Notes: generated from the sequence alone by a model not told the origin. A DNA stretch of 64,000 nt from Bacillus sp. V2I10 (GCF_030817055.1 NZ_JAUSYV010000001.1:1450001-1514000); one strand, 5' to 3'; counted from the first letter of the stretch, positions 51,387 through 60,502 are shown. A program made the numbers and translations.

Positions 51387-52529
51387 TTATGCATAACGTA
51401 TGAATTCACGCTGATCCAGTACCTCGCTGTAGGCATTCAGTAAACCTTCAAAAATGCTGTCCCAAGTTTGGCTGAGGGCATAAGCACGGGCACTCATTCC
51501 CATTTGATACCTCAAGGCATCATTTTGCAAAAGGGTGTCAATGGCACTTATAAACTCGGCAGCCGATCCCGTTTCACATAAATAGCCGGTTTTTCCCTGC
51601 TGAATAATATTTTTAACCCCGCCGGAATTTGCCCCTATAACAGGAGTTCCGGCAGCAAGTGATTCAAGAACAACGTTTCCAAAGGTTTCAGTCGGTGAGG
51701 GAAATAAGAAGAGATCTGAACCTGAATATATTTTCGCAAGCTTTTCACCGCTTGCATAGCCTGCAAAGGTCATATTATCCGGTGATTCTTTCATCATTTC
51801 TTCTTTAGAAGGTCCGTCTCCCACAATTAAAAAGTGCACTTTGCTTCTTAAGTGTTCAGGTAACTGATGAGAGATCTTCATTAATGTCTGAACATCTTTT
51901 TCCGGGGCGAGTCTGCCGACATAAGATAAAATGAATTTTTCTTTTATTTGATATTCCTGGATGATTTCTTTACGCAAATAGTTGGGATGGAACAATTGGC
52001 AGTCTACGCCTCTTGACCAGATATGAACATTTTCAAATCCCTGATTTAGAACCTGCTGTTTTGTTTCTTCGGAAGGGACAAAGATTTTCTGTAAAGGCCT
52101 GTGGAACCAAAGCATATATTTCCACAAGAGCTTTGAGAATAAGTGCAGATCATAAAACTGTAAATATTGATCAAAGTCAGTATGATAAGAACCGACTATA
52201 GGGATATTTAATTTTTTGGCATAATGCAGTCCGCATAGACCAATGTTAAAAGGAGTGGCCACATGAATAATATCAGGCTTAAATCTGATGAGCTCTGACT
52301 TTACTTGCAGCATGTTCGGCCAGGCAAGTCTGCACTCTGGATATAAATAAAAAGAAGAGCTCGCAAACCTGTGAATATGACTTGAAAAAAGAGATTCTTT
52401 TGTGCTTTCGGGGGCAAAAACTTTATATTCATGGCCTTTGCTTTCTAAATAATCGGTAAGACGTTTTAACGTTCTCGCAACACCATTTACATCCGGTGCA
52501 AATGTGTCTGTGAATATCGCAATTTTCAT
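51387..52529 (-). CDS. GT4-family glycosyltransferase
   Basis: A 380-residue GT-B retaining glycosyltransferase. The N-terminal acceptor domain begins FTDTFAPDVNGVARTLKRL. The donor-binding C-terminal domain has SYVGRLAPEKDVQTLM and the E-x7-E motif PTETFGNVVLESLAAGTPVIG. It resembles diacylglycerol glucosyl/mannosyltransferases and phosphatidyl-inositol mannosyltransferases. Target likely a lipid or cell wall polymer; not provable here. GGAGGGA precedes the start. Next to a PAP2 phosphatase. Confidence 0.87.
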   Translation of the reverse strand: MKIAIFTDTFAPDVNGVARTLKRLTDYLESKGHEYKVFAPESTKESLFSSHIHRFASSSFYLYPECRLAWPNMLQVKSELIRFKPDIIHVATPFNIGLCGLHYAKKLNIPIVGSYHTDFDQYLQFYDLHLFSKLLWKYMLWFHRPLQKIFVPSEETKQQVLNQGFENVHIWSRGVDCQLFHPNYLRKEIIQEYQIKEKFILSYVGRLAPEKDVQTLMKISHQLPEHLRSKVHFLIVGDGPSKEEMMKESPDNMTFAGYASGEKLAKIYSGSDLFLFPSPTETFGNVVLESLAAGTPVIGANSGGVKNIIQQGKTGYLCETGSAAEFISAIDTLLQNDALRYQMGMSARAYALSQTWDSIFEGLLNAYSEVLDQREFIRYA

Positions 52530-52589
52530 CTTATCCCTCCATAAATCAGTTACAGCAGCCTGAGTTTATTTCAAGTTCAGAAACGGAAA

Positions 52590-53144
52590 TTAGAGAATTA
52601 GAGAAGCTCCGAAATATTTATTTATAAGAAGAAAACAAGTCATACCTGCGGTAGTGCCGAGTAAACATCCCGCCAATACATCAGAGGGATAGTGCAGGCC
52701 GAGATACATTCTAGACACCCCGATGCTGATTCCGAGCGGAAGAAGCAGGATGGCTGTCTGTGGAAGGATTAATATAAATGGAATAATGACTGAAAAAATG
52801 GCTGTTGTGTGTCCTGATGGAAAAGAATGATCTTCTAACGGATTAGCCGTAACCTTTGTTTCCAATAAAGCAAGATAAGGGCGTTTTCTCGGATAGCGTT
52901 TTTTGACAAATGCTACCGGCAGATGGCTGATGAGTAAGGCTGCGGCACTTGCGATTGCCGCCATACGTGTTTCGCCGCCTGTCATTAGAATAAGCAGAAG
53001 GCAAATTGAAATCGTGAAGGTGGCTCCGCCTGCATGTGTAATGCTTCTGAAAAAGCAGTTCATAAATTTCCGGTCGAAATGACGGTTTACACTGCGGAAC
53101 AATCTGCATTCGAAATCGTACATGTTTTCCATAAGTTTGGTCAT
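52590..53144 (-). CDS. PAP2-family lipid phosphatase
   Basis: A 184-residue membrane phosphatase with five or six membrane segments. The three PAP2 motifs are present: KKRYPRKRP, PSGHT and SRMYLGLHYPSD. Such proteins dephosphorylate undecaprenyl pyrophosphate or phosphatidic acid derivatives at the outer face of the membrane. AAGGAG is ten bases before ATG 53144. A TTG 24 bases upstream would overlap the site. Confidence 0.87.
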   Translation of the reverse strand: MTKLMENMYDFECRLFRSVNRHFDRKFMNCFFRSITHAGGATFTISICLLLILMTGGETRMAAIASAAALLISHLPVAFVKKRYPRKRPYLALLETKVTANPLEDHSFPSGHTTAIFSVIIPFILILPQTAILLLPLGISIGVSRMYLGLHYPSDVLAGCLLGTTAGMTCFLLINKYFGASLIL

Positions 53145-53343
53145 CAATCGGATGCTCCTTTTCAACACTGTTTAACCACATTGTAAAACAAAAATATTTA
53201 GCAAATAATAAGGGAATGTAAAATTTACAAGTAAATAATTTACAAAATGAAGCGGGAAATCATGTGGTGAATCTGCAGCCGAAGAAAGGTAAAAAAAATC
53301 CGTGAAACCGCAGATGAGAGCAATTTCACGGAAAGTCAGCAAG

Positions 53344-53369
53344 ATAAAAACACCCTTTTCCCGGTGTTA
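53344..53369 (-). terminator. Terminator after ytoA
   Basis: AACACC (53349-53354) pairs with GGTGTT (53363-53368); A-run upstream gives T-run on the minus strand. Confidence 0.6.
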
Positions 53370-53393
53370 ACTTATATGAAGAGAGAGAAAATT

Positions 53394-53915
53394 TTATTCT
53401 TGGTTTTCCTGGATCTTTTTATAATATTGGCCTTTTTCAACATACTCGCGGCGAATGCGTTCCATGTCTTTTCGATCTTCCTCATTTAATTCGCGGACTA
53501 CTTTTGCAGGCCTGCCGAATGCAAGTGTATTTGGGGGGATCTTTTTTCCCTGAGGGACTAAGCTGCCGGCTCCAATGAAAGCACCTTCGCCTATTTCGGC
53601 CCCATCGAGTATAATGGAACCCATCCCGATCAATGATTGCTTTCTAATGATCGAACTATGTAAAATAACCTGATGGCCGACAGTCACCTCATCTTCAATA
53701 ATTAGAGGCGCATCAGGGCTTTGATGGAGGCAGCACTGATCCTGTATATTGACCCTGCTGCCTATAATTGTCGGCGAAACATCGCCTCTTATCACCGTAT
53801 GAAACCAAATGCTTGATTCATCACCTATTATGACGTCACCGGTAACCACAGCGGAGTTTGCGATGAATGCCGAATTTGAAATTTGCGGAAAGCTTTCTTT
53901 ATAAGGGTATATCAT
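53394..53915 (-). CDS. ytoA: YtoA, gamma-carbonic-anhydrase-like hexapeptide protein
   Basis: A 173-residue left-handed beta-helix protein. Repeats such as IIGDESSIWFHTVIRGDVSPTIIGS and GHQVILHSSIIRKQSLIGMGS mark the gamma-CA family, with candidate zinc histidines in GHQVILH. ATG 53915 follows AAAGGAGAC; the longer frame (53954) has no site. B. subtilis YtoA is uncharacterised; either carbonic anhydrase or acyltransferase activity is possible. Confidence 0.85.
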   Translation of the reverse strand: MIYPYKESFPQISNSAFIANSAVVTGDVIIGDESSIWFHTVIRGDVSPTIIGSRVNIQDQCCLHQSPDAPLIIEDEVTVGHQVILHSSIIRKQSLIGMGSIILDGAEIGEGAFIGAGSLVPQGKKIPPNTLAFGRPAKVVRELNEEDRKDMERIRREYVEKGQYYKKIQENQE

Positions 53916-54009
53916 AAGTTTCAGGTCTCCTTTATATAGGTAAGATGTATGCATCGTTATTATAGCAAACTAAAACTTATTTTCTTAAAAGAAAGGTGTG
54001 AACAAGATC

Positions 54010-54798
54010 ATGTGGAAATGGGAATGTGAAGATTCTAATCCTAAGGGTGTTATTGTGATTGTCCATGGTGCAGCAGAGCATCACGGACGTTACCGCTGGC
54101 TCGTTGAAATGTGGAAGTGCTCCGGGTACCATGTCATTATGGGGGATCTGCCGGGGCAGGGTACATCGACAAGAAGGCGCGGGCATATCTTATCATTTGA
54201 TGAGTATATTATCGAATTTAATGTATGGGTGGACGAAGCCCGTAAGCTTGGTCTGCCGCTTTTCCTTTTAGGCCATAGCATGGGCGGCCTGATTGTTATT
54301 CGGGCAATGCAGGAAAAGCACCAGCATATTAACGGTGTTATTTTATCTTCTCCATGTCTTGGGCTCGTGTATAAGCCAAGTAAAGCAATGGAGCTGATTT
54401 CTAAGCCGTTAAATATCATTGCACCTGCCTTGAGAGTGGATTCCGGCTTATCTGTCAGCATAGCTACAAGAAACAAAGAAGTGAGAGATGCAGATGAGAA
54501 TGATACACTTTATGTGACAAAAGTGTCGATAAGATGGTATCGTGAATTAATTAAAGCAATTGAGCAGGCGCATATAAACGTGAAGAAATTTCCTGATTTG
54601 CCGCTGCTTGTCATGCAGGGTGGAGATGATAAAGTTGTCGACAGCTCTGCTGTTAAAACTTGGTTCAACCGCGCTGCTTTGTCAGAAAAGGCTTTTAAAG
54701 AGTGGAAAGGCTTCTATCATGAAATCTTTAATGAGCCTGAGCGGGATCAAGTATTCAATTACGCTCAAACGTTTGTCGATGCGCATTTAGAGAGCTGA
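54010..54798 (+). CDS. ytpA: YtpA, lysophospholipase-type hydrolase
   Basis: A 262-residue alpha/beta hydrolase. The nucleophile is in GHSMGGL, with Asp in GGDDKVVD and His in FYHEIFNE. WKWECE...VIVHGAAEHHGRYRWLVEMW matches B. subtilis YtpA closely. YtpA releases a fatty acid from phosphatidylglycerol to make the lysophospholipid antibiotic bacilysocin. ATG 54010 was chosen by that alignment; GTG 53998 sits in the ribosome binding site. ytpB follows 19 bp downstream. Confidence 0.9.
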   Translation: MWKWECEDSNPKGVIVIVHGAAEHHGRYRWLVEMWKCSGYHVIMGDLPGQGTSTRRRGHILSFDEYIIEFNVWVDEARKLGLPLFLLGHSMGGLIVIRAMQEKHQHINGVILSSPCLGLVYKPSKAMELISKPLNIIAPALRVDSGLSVSIATRNKEVRDADENDTLYVTKVSIRWYRELIKAIEQAHINVKKFPDLPLLVMQGGDDKVVDSSAVKTWFNRAALSEKAFKEWKGFYHEIFNEPERDQVFNYAQTFVDAHLES

Positions 54799-54817
54799 TT
54801 ATAAAGAGGTGATCTTA

Positions 54818-55900
54818 TTGACGGCAATTCCACAGCATCCGCTGCGATTAATGGCGAAAATTTATAAAGATATTTTTCCCGTTGTGCATGTCCATCTGGA
54901 TAAATGGAGAGAAAAAGCAAATCAGATTCCAAACGCAGAGCTTAGAAATCAGGCGCTGTCAAGTATAAATGATAAATCCTTCCACTGTGAGGGCGGAGGG
55001 ATTTTTGCGTTTTTGTCAGAAGCAAACAAGCATGAATGCATTGAATTTATTGTTGCTTATCAGACCATAAGTGATTATCTTGATAATTTATGTGATCGAA
55101 GTACATCACTTGATCCATTGGATTTCGCGATGCTGCACCAATCAATGAATGATGCTCTGACTGCAGGAGCACCGCTGAAAAATTATTATTCATACCGGAC
55201 AGATCAAAATGACGGCGGATACTTGCACGCTCTCGTATCTACATGCCAAAATATATTAAGCAGACTCGGCAACTACCCTCTAATTGCCGAACACTTACTC
55301 GAATTGTCGTGTTATTACTGTGATTTACAAGTACATAAGCATGTAACAATAGATGAGCGCATTCCGAGGCTTGAAACATGGTTTGAAAAAAACAAACATG
55401 GATTGCCGGATATGCAGTGGTATGAATTCTCTGCGTGTGCGGGGTCAACTTTAGGCATTTTTTGTCTGGTCTCTTATGCATTCAGAGAGGACTTCAACGA
55501 AAGGGAAGCGTTCCGGATCCGTGAAAGCTATTTTCCATACGTTCAAGGCCTGCATATTCTGCTCGACTATTTAATTGATCAAGAAGAAGATCGAATTGGC
55601 GGAGATTTGAATTTCTGCAATTACTATAAGACCGAGAAGGAAATGATGAGAAGGCTTGAGCATTTCGTCCTGCAGGCTGAATCCAACCTCAGCGGAATCC
55701 CTCATGAAAACTTTCATAAACTCATTCATAGAGGACTGCTTGGCGTTTATTTATCCGACGAGAAAGTAACCTCAAGAAAAGATCTCGGAAAGCTTGCCAG
55801 ACATTTAATCAAACTAGGCGGAAAAACGTCCTCGTTCTTTTACTGGAATGGGCGGGCATACCGTACTATTCAGAAGCTTGCTGCCTCAAGAAGCTCTTAA
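54818..55900 (+). CDS. ytpB: YtpB, tetraprenyl-beta-curcumene synthase
   Basis: A 360-residue terpene synthase that converts tetraprenyl diphosphate (C35) to tetraprenyl-beta-curcumene, the precursor of sesquarterpenes found in Bacillus spores. The metal-binding aspartate motif is in ISDYLDNLCDR. The start is TTG 54818 behind AAGAGGTG; a GTG nine bases earlier overlaps the site. It forms an operon with ytpA, as in B. subtilis. The second-step cyclase (SqhC) is not in this window. Confidence 0.9.
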   Translation: MTAIPQHPLRLMAKIYKDIFPVVHVHLDKWREKANQIPNAELRNQALSSINDKSFHCEGGGIFAFLSEANKHECIEFIVAYQTISDYLDNLCDRSTSLDPLDFAMLHQSMNDALTAGAPLKNYYSYRTDQNDGGYLHALVSTCQNILSRLGNYPLIAEHLLELSCYYCDLQVHKHVTIDERIPRLETWFEKNKHGLPDMQWYEFSACAGSTLGIFCLVSYAFREDFNEREAFRIRESYFPYVQGLHILLDYLIDQEEDRIGGDLNFCNYYKTEKEMMRRLEHFVLQAESNLSGIPHENFHKLIHRGLLGVYLSDEKVTSRKDLGKLARHLIKLGGKTSSFFYWNGRAYRTIQKLAASRSS

Positions 55901-55931
55901 AAAGACCGGGATCTTACTCCCGGTCTTTTTC
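55900..55931. terminator. Bidirectional terminator between ytpB and ytqB
   Basis: AAAAGACCGGGA (55900-55911) pairs with TCCCGGTCTTTT (55918-55929). Confidence 0.88.
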
Positions 55932-56509
55932 TATGCCTGCATTTTTTCAATTGCAATAATAAATGGAGCACTGTTCTTCTGATTAAGAAATTGATACTGC
56001 AGAACGTGCGCCTTTTTTTGATCCAGCTGACAGGCATATTCCAAAATAGCATCACGTTCAATTTTTCCGCCAGGATGTCCGTGATAAATAACAAGAATGA
56101 TGACTCCTCCCTGCTTCATCAAGGAAAAGAGCTGTTCAATTGCCTGAATGGTCGACTCTGGCTTTGTGACGATTTCTTTATCGCCGCCAGGCAAATAGCC
56201 CAGATTAAAGATAGCTGAAGCTACCCGTCCAGAGATACTCTTCGGCAAGAAGTCAGCTGCATGTTCATGGCTTTCTTTAAATAGTGTCACACGGTCTGTA
56301 ATAGAGTGATCGGACAATCTTGATGATGTAGCATTGAGTGCATCCTCCTGGATATCAAAGCCATAAACATGTCCGCTGTCTCCGACAAGCTCTGCCAGAA
56401 AGACAGTGTCATGTCCATTTCCTATTGTTGCGTCTATTGCAATGTCCCCTTGAGTAACAGTCCTTGCCAAGATGGATTTTGCAAAAGGAAGAACCCGTTC
56501 TAATTTCAT
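55931..56509 (-). CDS. ytqB: YtqB (MnmM), tRNA mnm5 methyltransferase
   Basis: A 192-residue class I SAM-dependent methyltransferase. SAM-binding IDATIGNGHDTVFLAELV and the catalytic-region IFNLGYLPGGDKEIVT match the rRNA_methylase/YtqB family. Recent work assigns YtqB (MnmM) to the last step of 5-methylaminomethyl-uridine formation at the tRNA wobble position in Gram-positives, recalled from literature. Its ATG overlaps the ytqA stop by four bases. Confidence 0.9.
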   Translation of the reverse strand: MKLERVLPFAKSILARTVTQGDIAIDATIGNGHDTVFLAELVGDSGHVYGFDIQEDALNATSSRLSDHSITDRVTLFKESHEHAADFLPKSISGRVASAIFNLGYLPGGDKEIVTKPESTIQAIEQLFSLMKQGGVIILVIYHGHPGGKIERDAILEYACQLDQKKAHVLQYQFLNQKNSAPFIIAIEKMQA

Positions 56510-57471
56510 TCTGCTATTACCTGTTCTTTCTGAAAATATTTTCCCTGAAAACTGCCGCGGTTCTTAAGTTCTGCATCAATTGAGTTGAGAACATCCCATT
56601 TATTCACACTCCACATTGGGCCAATCATTAAATCAATCGGCCCATCTCCTGTAATCCGGTGGACGATCATATCCTGAGGCAGAATTTCAAGCTGGTCGCA
56701 TACTAAGCTTACATAGTCTTCTTTTGTTAAAAATTCCAGCTTGCCTTTCTCATACTGCTTTACCATGGGAGTCCCTTTTAGTAAATGGAGAAGATGGATT
56801 TTAATGCCCTGAACATCGAGCTTTGACACAGCACGGACTGTGTCCATCATCATTTCATTTGATTCAAGCGGAAGTCCGTTAATAATATGGGAGCAAACAC
56901 GAATGTTATACTTTCGCAGCTTCTCCACGCCTTTTTTATAGCACTCATAGTCGTGGGCGCGATTTATAAGCAAAGATGTCCGCTCATGCACAGTCTGAAG
57001 CCCAAGTTCCACCCACAGGTACGTTCTCTCGTTCAATTCGGCCAAATACTCAACAACATCATCGGGCAGGCAGTCAGGCCTTGTGGCAATAGATAGCCCG
57101 ACAACTCCATCCAATTCCAGAACAGACTCAAATTTCTCACGGAGGACCTCAACAGGTGCATGAGTATTTGTGTACGCTTGAAAATAGGCCATGTACTTGC
57201 CGTTTTTCCACTTTTCGTGCATCTTTTCCTTTATCTGATTGAATTGAGTAACAAGATCCTCTGCGCGGTTTCCCGCAAAATCTCCGGAACCGGCTGCACT
57301 GCAAAATGTGCAGCCGCCAAATGCTGCTGTACCGTCTCGATTGGGGCAGTCAAATCCTCCGTCTAATGCTACCTTAAACACTTTATGTCCAAAGTGATTT
57401 CTTAAATGATAATTCCATGTATGATACCTTTTTTCATCTGATGCATATGGAAAAGGGTTAATCTGCTTCAA
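56506..57471 (-). CDS. ytqA: YtqA, radical SAM protein (MnmL-type)
   Basis: A 321-residue radical SAM enzyme of the YhcC/Elp3-like group. The iron-sulfur cluster cysteines lie in FDCPNRDGTAAFGGCTFCS (C-x11-C-x2-C). LWVELGLQTVHERTS and ITGDGPIDLMIGPMW are family landmarks. Coupled to YtqB, it is likely involved in wobble uridine modification upstream of MnmM; the assignment is inferred from coupling and from recall of recent work. TTG 57471 follows AAGGAGG nine bases upstream. Confidence 0.87.
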   Translation of the reverse strand: MKQINPFPYASDEKRYHTWNYHLRNHFGHKVFKVALDGGFDCPNRDGTAAFGGCTFCSAAGSGDFAGNRAEDLVTQFNQIKEKMHEKWKNGKYMAYFQAYTNTHAPVEVLREKFESVLELDGVVGLSIATRPDCLPDDVVEYLAELNERTYLWVELGLQTVHERTSLLINRAHDYECYKKGVEKLRKYNIRVCSHIINGLPLESNEMMMDTVRAVSKLDVQGIKIHLLHLLKGTPMVKQYEKGKLEFLTKEDYVSLVCDQLEILPQDMIVHRITGDGPIDLMIGPMWSVNKWDVLNSIDAELKNRGSFQGKYFQKEQVIAE

Positions 57472-57521
57472 ACTAGAAAAACCTCCTTAATTCGTAAATA
57501 GCCATCAGAGCATTTTATCAT

Positions 57522-57546
57522 GGTGTTTGCCTTGATGACAAACACC
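57522..57546. repeat. Inverted repeat upstream of ytqA
   Basis: GGTGTTTG (57522-57529) pairs with CAAACACC (57539-57546). It lies about 50 bp before the ytqA start and could be an operator or leader stem; no flanking T-run. Confidence 0.5.
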
Positions 57547-57650
57547 TGAAAAGCTTTTTCCAATTGTTTTCCCGTAATTTGAATTCTGAAGTTGTGCAAA
57601 CTATACGTAATGAAGTGAAATGCTTCATTTACTTATAGGGGGTTTGCAAA

Positions 57651-57914
57651 ATGGCAACAAGACAATCCGTAACTGAATGTCTCGAAAGATGCTCAAATTC
57701 GTATGACTATGCCAGAAATCAATACGCTGAAGGATCTAAGCAGGAGCATTACAATGACACAGAGTATACAAAAGCTCAGCAAATGCTTGAAGATGCAGTA
57801 AATGAGTGCAATTCCTTGACATTAAGCGCCAACGATCAGCAAAAAGAACAGCTTTACAGAATGCGGCTTCAGCTTCAGCAGCTTCAAAATGAAATGATTT
57901 TACTGGATCATTAG
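57651..57914 (+). CDS. ytzC: YtzC, DUF2524 family protein
   Basis: An 87-residue, strongly helical protein (MATRQSVTECLERCSNSYDYA start; QQKEQLYRMRLQLQQLQNEMILLDH end) matching DUF2524. The C-terminus has coiled-coil character. GGGGGT precedes the ATG. In B. subtilis ytzC lies between ytqA and ytrA, as here. Function unknown. Confidence 0.85.
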   Translation: MATRQSVTECLERCSNSYDYARNQYAEGSKQEHYNDTEYTKAQQMLEDAVNECNSLTLSANDQQKEQLYRMRLQLQQLQNEMILLDH

Positions 57915-57926
57915 GAGGCCTGTCAG

Positions 57927-58088
57927 ATGAAAAAACGTTCAAAACAGAATAATCCTGAACAAAAGACAAGAAACGGCTCAAATAATCAGGATGTAGAATT
58001 TGGGAAAGACTTTGATCCTGTTAAGCAATCTAAAAAAAAGTATGAGCAGCACGGTCAGCCTGTAAAATCGAAACAGCGTTCAGAATAA
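57927..58088 (+). CDS. Small hydrophilic basic protein
   Basis: A 53-residue protein, MKKRSKQNNPEQKTRNGSNN onward with VEFGKDFDPVKQSKKKYEQHG. Extreme content of Lys, Gln and Asn suggests disorder. It starts 12 bp after ytzC with AGGAGGCC upstream and has a terminator behind, so it is very likely expressed. Similar short Bacillus proteins carry the misleading label GlgD. Function unknown. Confidence 0.72.
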   Translation: MKKRSKQNNPEQKTRNGSNNQDVEFGKDFDPVKQSKKKYEQHGQPVKSKQRSE

Positions 58089-58093
58089 GCTTG

Positions 58094-58126
58094 AAAACTG
58101 CTTCCGTTATGGAGGCAGTTTTATTT
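58094..58126 (+). terminator. Terminator after the small basic protein
   Basis: AAAACTGCTTCC (58094-58105) pairs with GGAGGCAGTTTT (58111-58122), then T-rich. Confidence 0.85.
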
Positions 58127-58138
58127 TATAAAAACCAA

Positions 58139-58167
58139 TTGACAATGTATGTAAAAAAGTATATTGT
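58139..58167 (+). promoter_or_regulatory. ytrA operon promoter
   Basis: TTGACA (58139-58144), 17-bp spacer, TATTGT (58162-58167). Confidence 0.75.
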
Positions 58168-58202
58168 ATTATGTGTACTACATTAACTAGTACACATAAT
58201 AC
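58166..58202. promoter_or_regulatory. YtrA operator, perfect 15-bp palindrome
   Basis: GTATTATGTGTACTA (58166-58180), 7-bp centre, TAGTACACATAATAC (58188-58202). The arms are perfect reverse complements. It overlaps the -10 end and the expected transcription start, an ideal place for autorepression by the GntR protein YtrA. Confidence 0.85.
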
Positions 58203-58246
58203 GACAGAGACAGTACATATCCCGGTTAAAGAAAGAAGGGAGACCG

Positions 58247-58636
58247 ATGATTCAAATTGATCCGCGCAGTTCAACCGCGATTTATGAGCAAATCATACAG
58301 CAAATGAAAGAGCTTTGTTTAAAGGGAGTATTAAAGCACGGAGAAAAGCTGCCGTCTGTCAGAGAGCTCTCAACGATGATTATTGCAAATCCAAATACAG
58401 TCAGCAAAGCCTATAAAGAATTAGAACGGGAAGGCATTATTGAAACATTGAGGGGCAGAGGAACGTTTGTATCGGAGAATGCCCAAATAACATTGGATCA
58501 GGGGAAGATGGAGATGATTAAAGAACAGTTGAAACCGCTCATTGTAGATGCTGTTTATGCAGGTGTAGACATTGAAATTATCCATAAATGGATTGAGGAA
58601 ATCAGCGGGGAAATGAGAGGTGGAAGAAATGATTGA
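58247..58636 (+). CDS. ytrA: YtrA, GntR-family repressor
   Basis: A 129-residue GntR regulator of the short YtrA subfamily. The winged helix spans about residues 10-75 (IYEQIIQQMKELCLKGVLKHGEKLPSVRELS; NPNTVSKAYKELEREGIIETLRGRGTFV). It has a short C-terminal helical tail and no large effector domain. In B. subtilis YtrA represses the ytr operon, which is induced by lipid II-binding antibiotics. GAAGGGAG precedes the ATG. Its stop overlaps ytrB. Confidence 0.93.
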   Translation: MIQIDPRSSTAIYEQIIQQMKELCLKGVLKHGEKLPSVRELSTMIIANPNTVSKAYKELEREGIIETLRGRGTFVSENAQITLDQGKMEMIKEQLKPLIVDAVYAGVDIEIIHKWIEEISGEMRGGRND

Positions 58637-59507
58637 GCTGAAGAATCTTTCGAAAACGCTTGATGGAGAAAAAGTTCTTGATTCCATCTCCCTGAAGCTT
58701 GACAGAGGAGAAATCTTTGGAATACTTGGCCGGAACGGTTCGGGAAAAACCACGATTTTACGTTTAATTCAGCAGATTATTTTGCCGGATGAAGGAGAGG
58801 TTTTGTTTGAGGGCGTCTCCATTATAGAAAATCCTCTTGTTAAACGGAAGGTGATTTACGTGTCTGTTCAGAATCCTTTTTATGACAGATACACATACAG
58901 AGAACTAGTACGTATTCTTAAGCCGCTTTATCCAGATTTTGATGTGACTTACTCAAATGAATTAATCAACAGATACGGAATACCGGAAACAAAAAAATAT
59001 CGTGAATTATCAACTGGTTTGAAAAAACAGCTGTCCCTGATCCTTGCATTTGCCACCCGCCCTGCAGTGATTCTGCTTGATGAGCCTACAGATGGCATTG
59101 ATGCTGTCACCCGTCATGACCTCCTTCAGCTGATGATCGACGAGGTCGCAGAAAGAGAAACAGCGATTCTCATCACATCACATCGCTTAGAAGATATTGA
59201 GCGAATCTGCAGCCGGATCGGTTTTTTGGAGGGAGAATCGCTTACAAATGTGATGGATATGGACTCTGTAAAAGAAGATTACATGAAAATTCAGGCCGTA
59301 TTCGAAGAAGATGTTCATCTTATAATCAGAGAGCGAAATATCTCCATTTTGGATTACGCAGGTGTATTCTATACACTTCTATTAAAATGTGATGACAAAG
59401 AGAACCAGGATTGGCTGAAATCGTTAAGGCCGAAAGTGTGGAATCAGCTCCCGGTTAATTTAGAAGAAGTATTTATCGCTAAGTTTGGAGGGAAGCGAAG
59501 ATGGTAG
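58629..59507 (+). CDS. ytrB: YtrB, ABC transporter ATPase
   Basis: A 292-residue ABC ATPase. Walker A GRNGSGKTT, signature LSTGLKKQLSL (degenerate, typical of this subfamily) and Walker B VILLDEPTDGID are present. ATG 58629 is set by GAGGTGG; GTG 58620 lies too close. It energises the YtrC-type permease. The C-terminal ~90 residues lack catalytic motifs. Confidence 0.9.
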   Translation: MIELKNLSKTLDGEKVLDSISLKLDRGEIFGILGRNGSGKTTILRLIQQIILPDEGEVLFEGVSIIENPLVKRKVIYVSVQNPFYDRYTYRELVRILKPLYPDFDVTYSNELINRYGIPETKKYRELSTGLKKQLSLILAFATRPAVILLDEPTDGIDAVTRHDLLQLMIDEVAERETAILITSHRLEDIERICSRIGFLEGESLTNVMDMDSVKEDYMKIQAVFEEDVHLIIRERNISILDYAGVFYTLLLKCDDKENQDWLKSLRPKVWNQLPVNLEEVFIAKFGGKRRW

Positions 59508-60490
59508 GAGGAGGTCTTTTTGAAAAAGAGTTTAAGCAAGTAAGATCGCTGTTTCTCTTATTATTAATATTTAACTCGTTTGCAGGGCCATTTGCAGTTT
59601 GGTCCCAGTATTCAAGTCATATGGAATTTGTAAAAAATAACCCCGGTTACACGCCAGAGCCGTTTGTTTTTCAATTTGGTGCAGATCCGCTTCTTTTCAT
59701 CAGCTCATTGTTTGTCTTTTTTATTGCTATTAACCAAATGGGAACGGAACGGGCAAAGGGAATCATGGATTTTACTCTAGCCCTGCCATATACGAGATCA
59801 CAAATATTCTTCGTAAAATGGATTTTAGCTTTTGGAATAATCTTATTTTCAACCCTCATTTCGTTAATTCTATCAGGCAGCTACATTGAATGGCATAATA
59901 TTGCTGTATCTCAGCCGCTGTTCAATTATTATTTTATCTACTTTTCATCCCTTACAATGTTTTATACGCTAACCTTGTCTGCCGGAGCACTTACCGGAAC
60001 TCCGTTTGCGCAGGGGCTTACAGCAATCAGTGCTTCAGTTCTGCCGCTGCTGTTTACACTTGTCATTACAAAGAATGTACAAGCATTCAGCAATGAGACT
60101 TATGTGGAAATGGAAAAGTGGTATGATGCAGGGTATTTACTTACTCCGGCTTTTCAATTTTTCGTAGGAACGATTTTTTTTCAGGATAACCCTTACGAAT
60201 ACAGATACTATTTCTTGATTCCTTTCGGTATGGCCATTCTTTTCTATCTCATTGGCCATTTTTCATTCATCAAGCATCCAAATGAGCGAAACGGCAATTT
60301 CTTTTTATGGAATCGGCTGAATTTACCGGTTCAAATGATTGTCATTCTGCTGGGTGTCCTGGGTTTCAGTTCAATCGGTTATGGCTCCAGCGGAAATTTC
60401 TCAGGCTATATAATTGGAGCTTTAATCGGTGCAGTCATAAGTATTTTACTCGGCTATTATTTAATCTATAGAAAATCAAAGCAGTCATAG
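59501..60490 (+). CDS. ytrC: YtrC/YtrD-type ABC transporter permease
   Basis: A 329-residue membrane protein with about eight hydrophobic segments, of the ABC-2 type. LFEKEFKQVRSLFLLLLIFN and ERAKGIMDFTLALPYTRSQIFFVKW are family marks. B. subtilis has two tandem paralogues, ytrC and ytrD; only one is present here, so it could be a homodimer. The start overlaps ytrB by seven bases. Confidence 0.85.
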   Translation: MVGGGLFEKEFKQVRSLFLLLLIFNSFAGPFAVWSQYSSHMEFVKNNPGYTPEPFVFQFGADPLLFISSLFVFFIAINQMGTERAKGIMDFTLALPYTRSQIFFVKWILAFGIILFSTLISLILSGSYIEWHNIAVSQPLFNYYFIYFSSLTMFYTLTLSAGALTGTPFAQGLTAISASVLPLLFTLVITKNVQAFSNETYVEMEKWYDAGYLLTPAFQFFVGTIFFQDNPYEYRYYFLIPFGMAILFYLIGHFSFIKHPNERNGNFFLWNRLNLPVQMIVILLGVLGFSSIGYGSSGNFSGYIIGALIGAVISILLGYYLIYRKSKQS

Positions 60491-60502
60491 GAGAGGGAAC
60501 GA

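Noticed and set aside
54090..54476. Minus-strand 128-codon frame over ytpA
   Set aside because: It lies wholly inside the strongly conserved ytpA gene on the opposite strand and has no ribosome binding site or recognisable domain.
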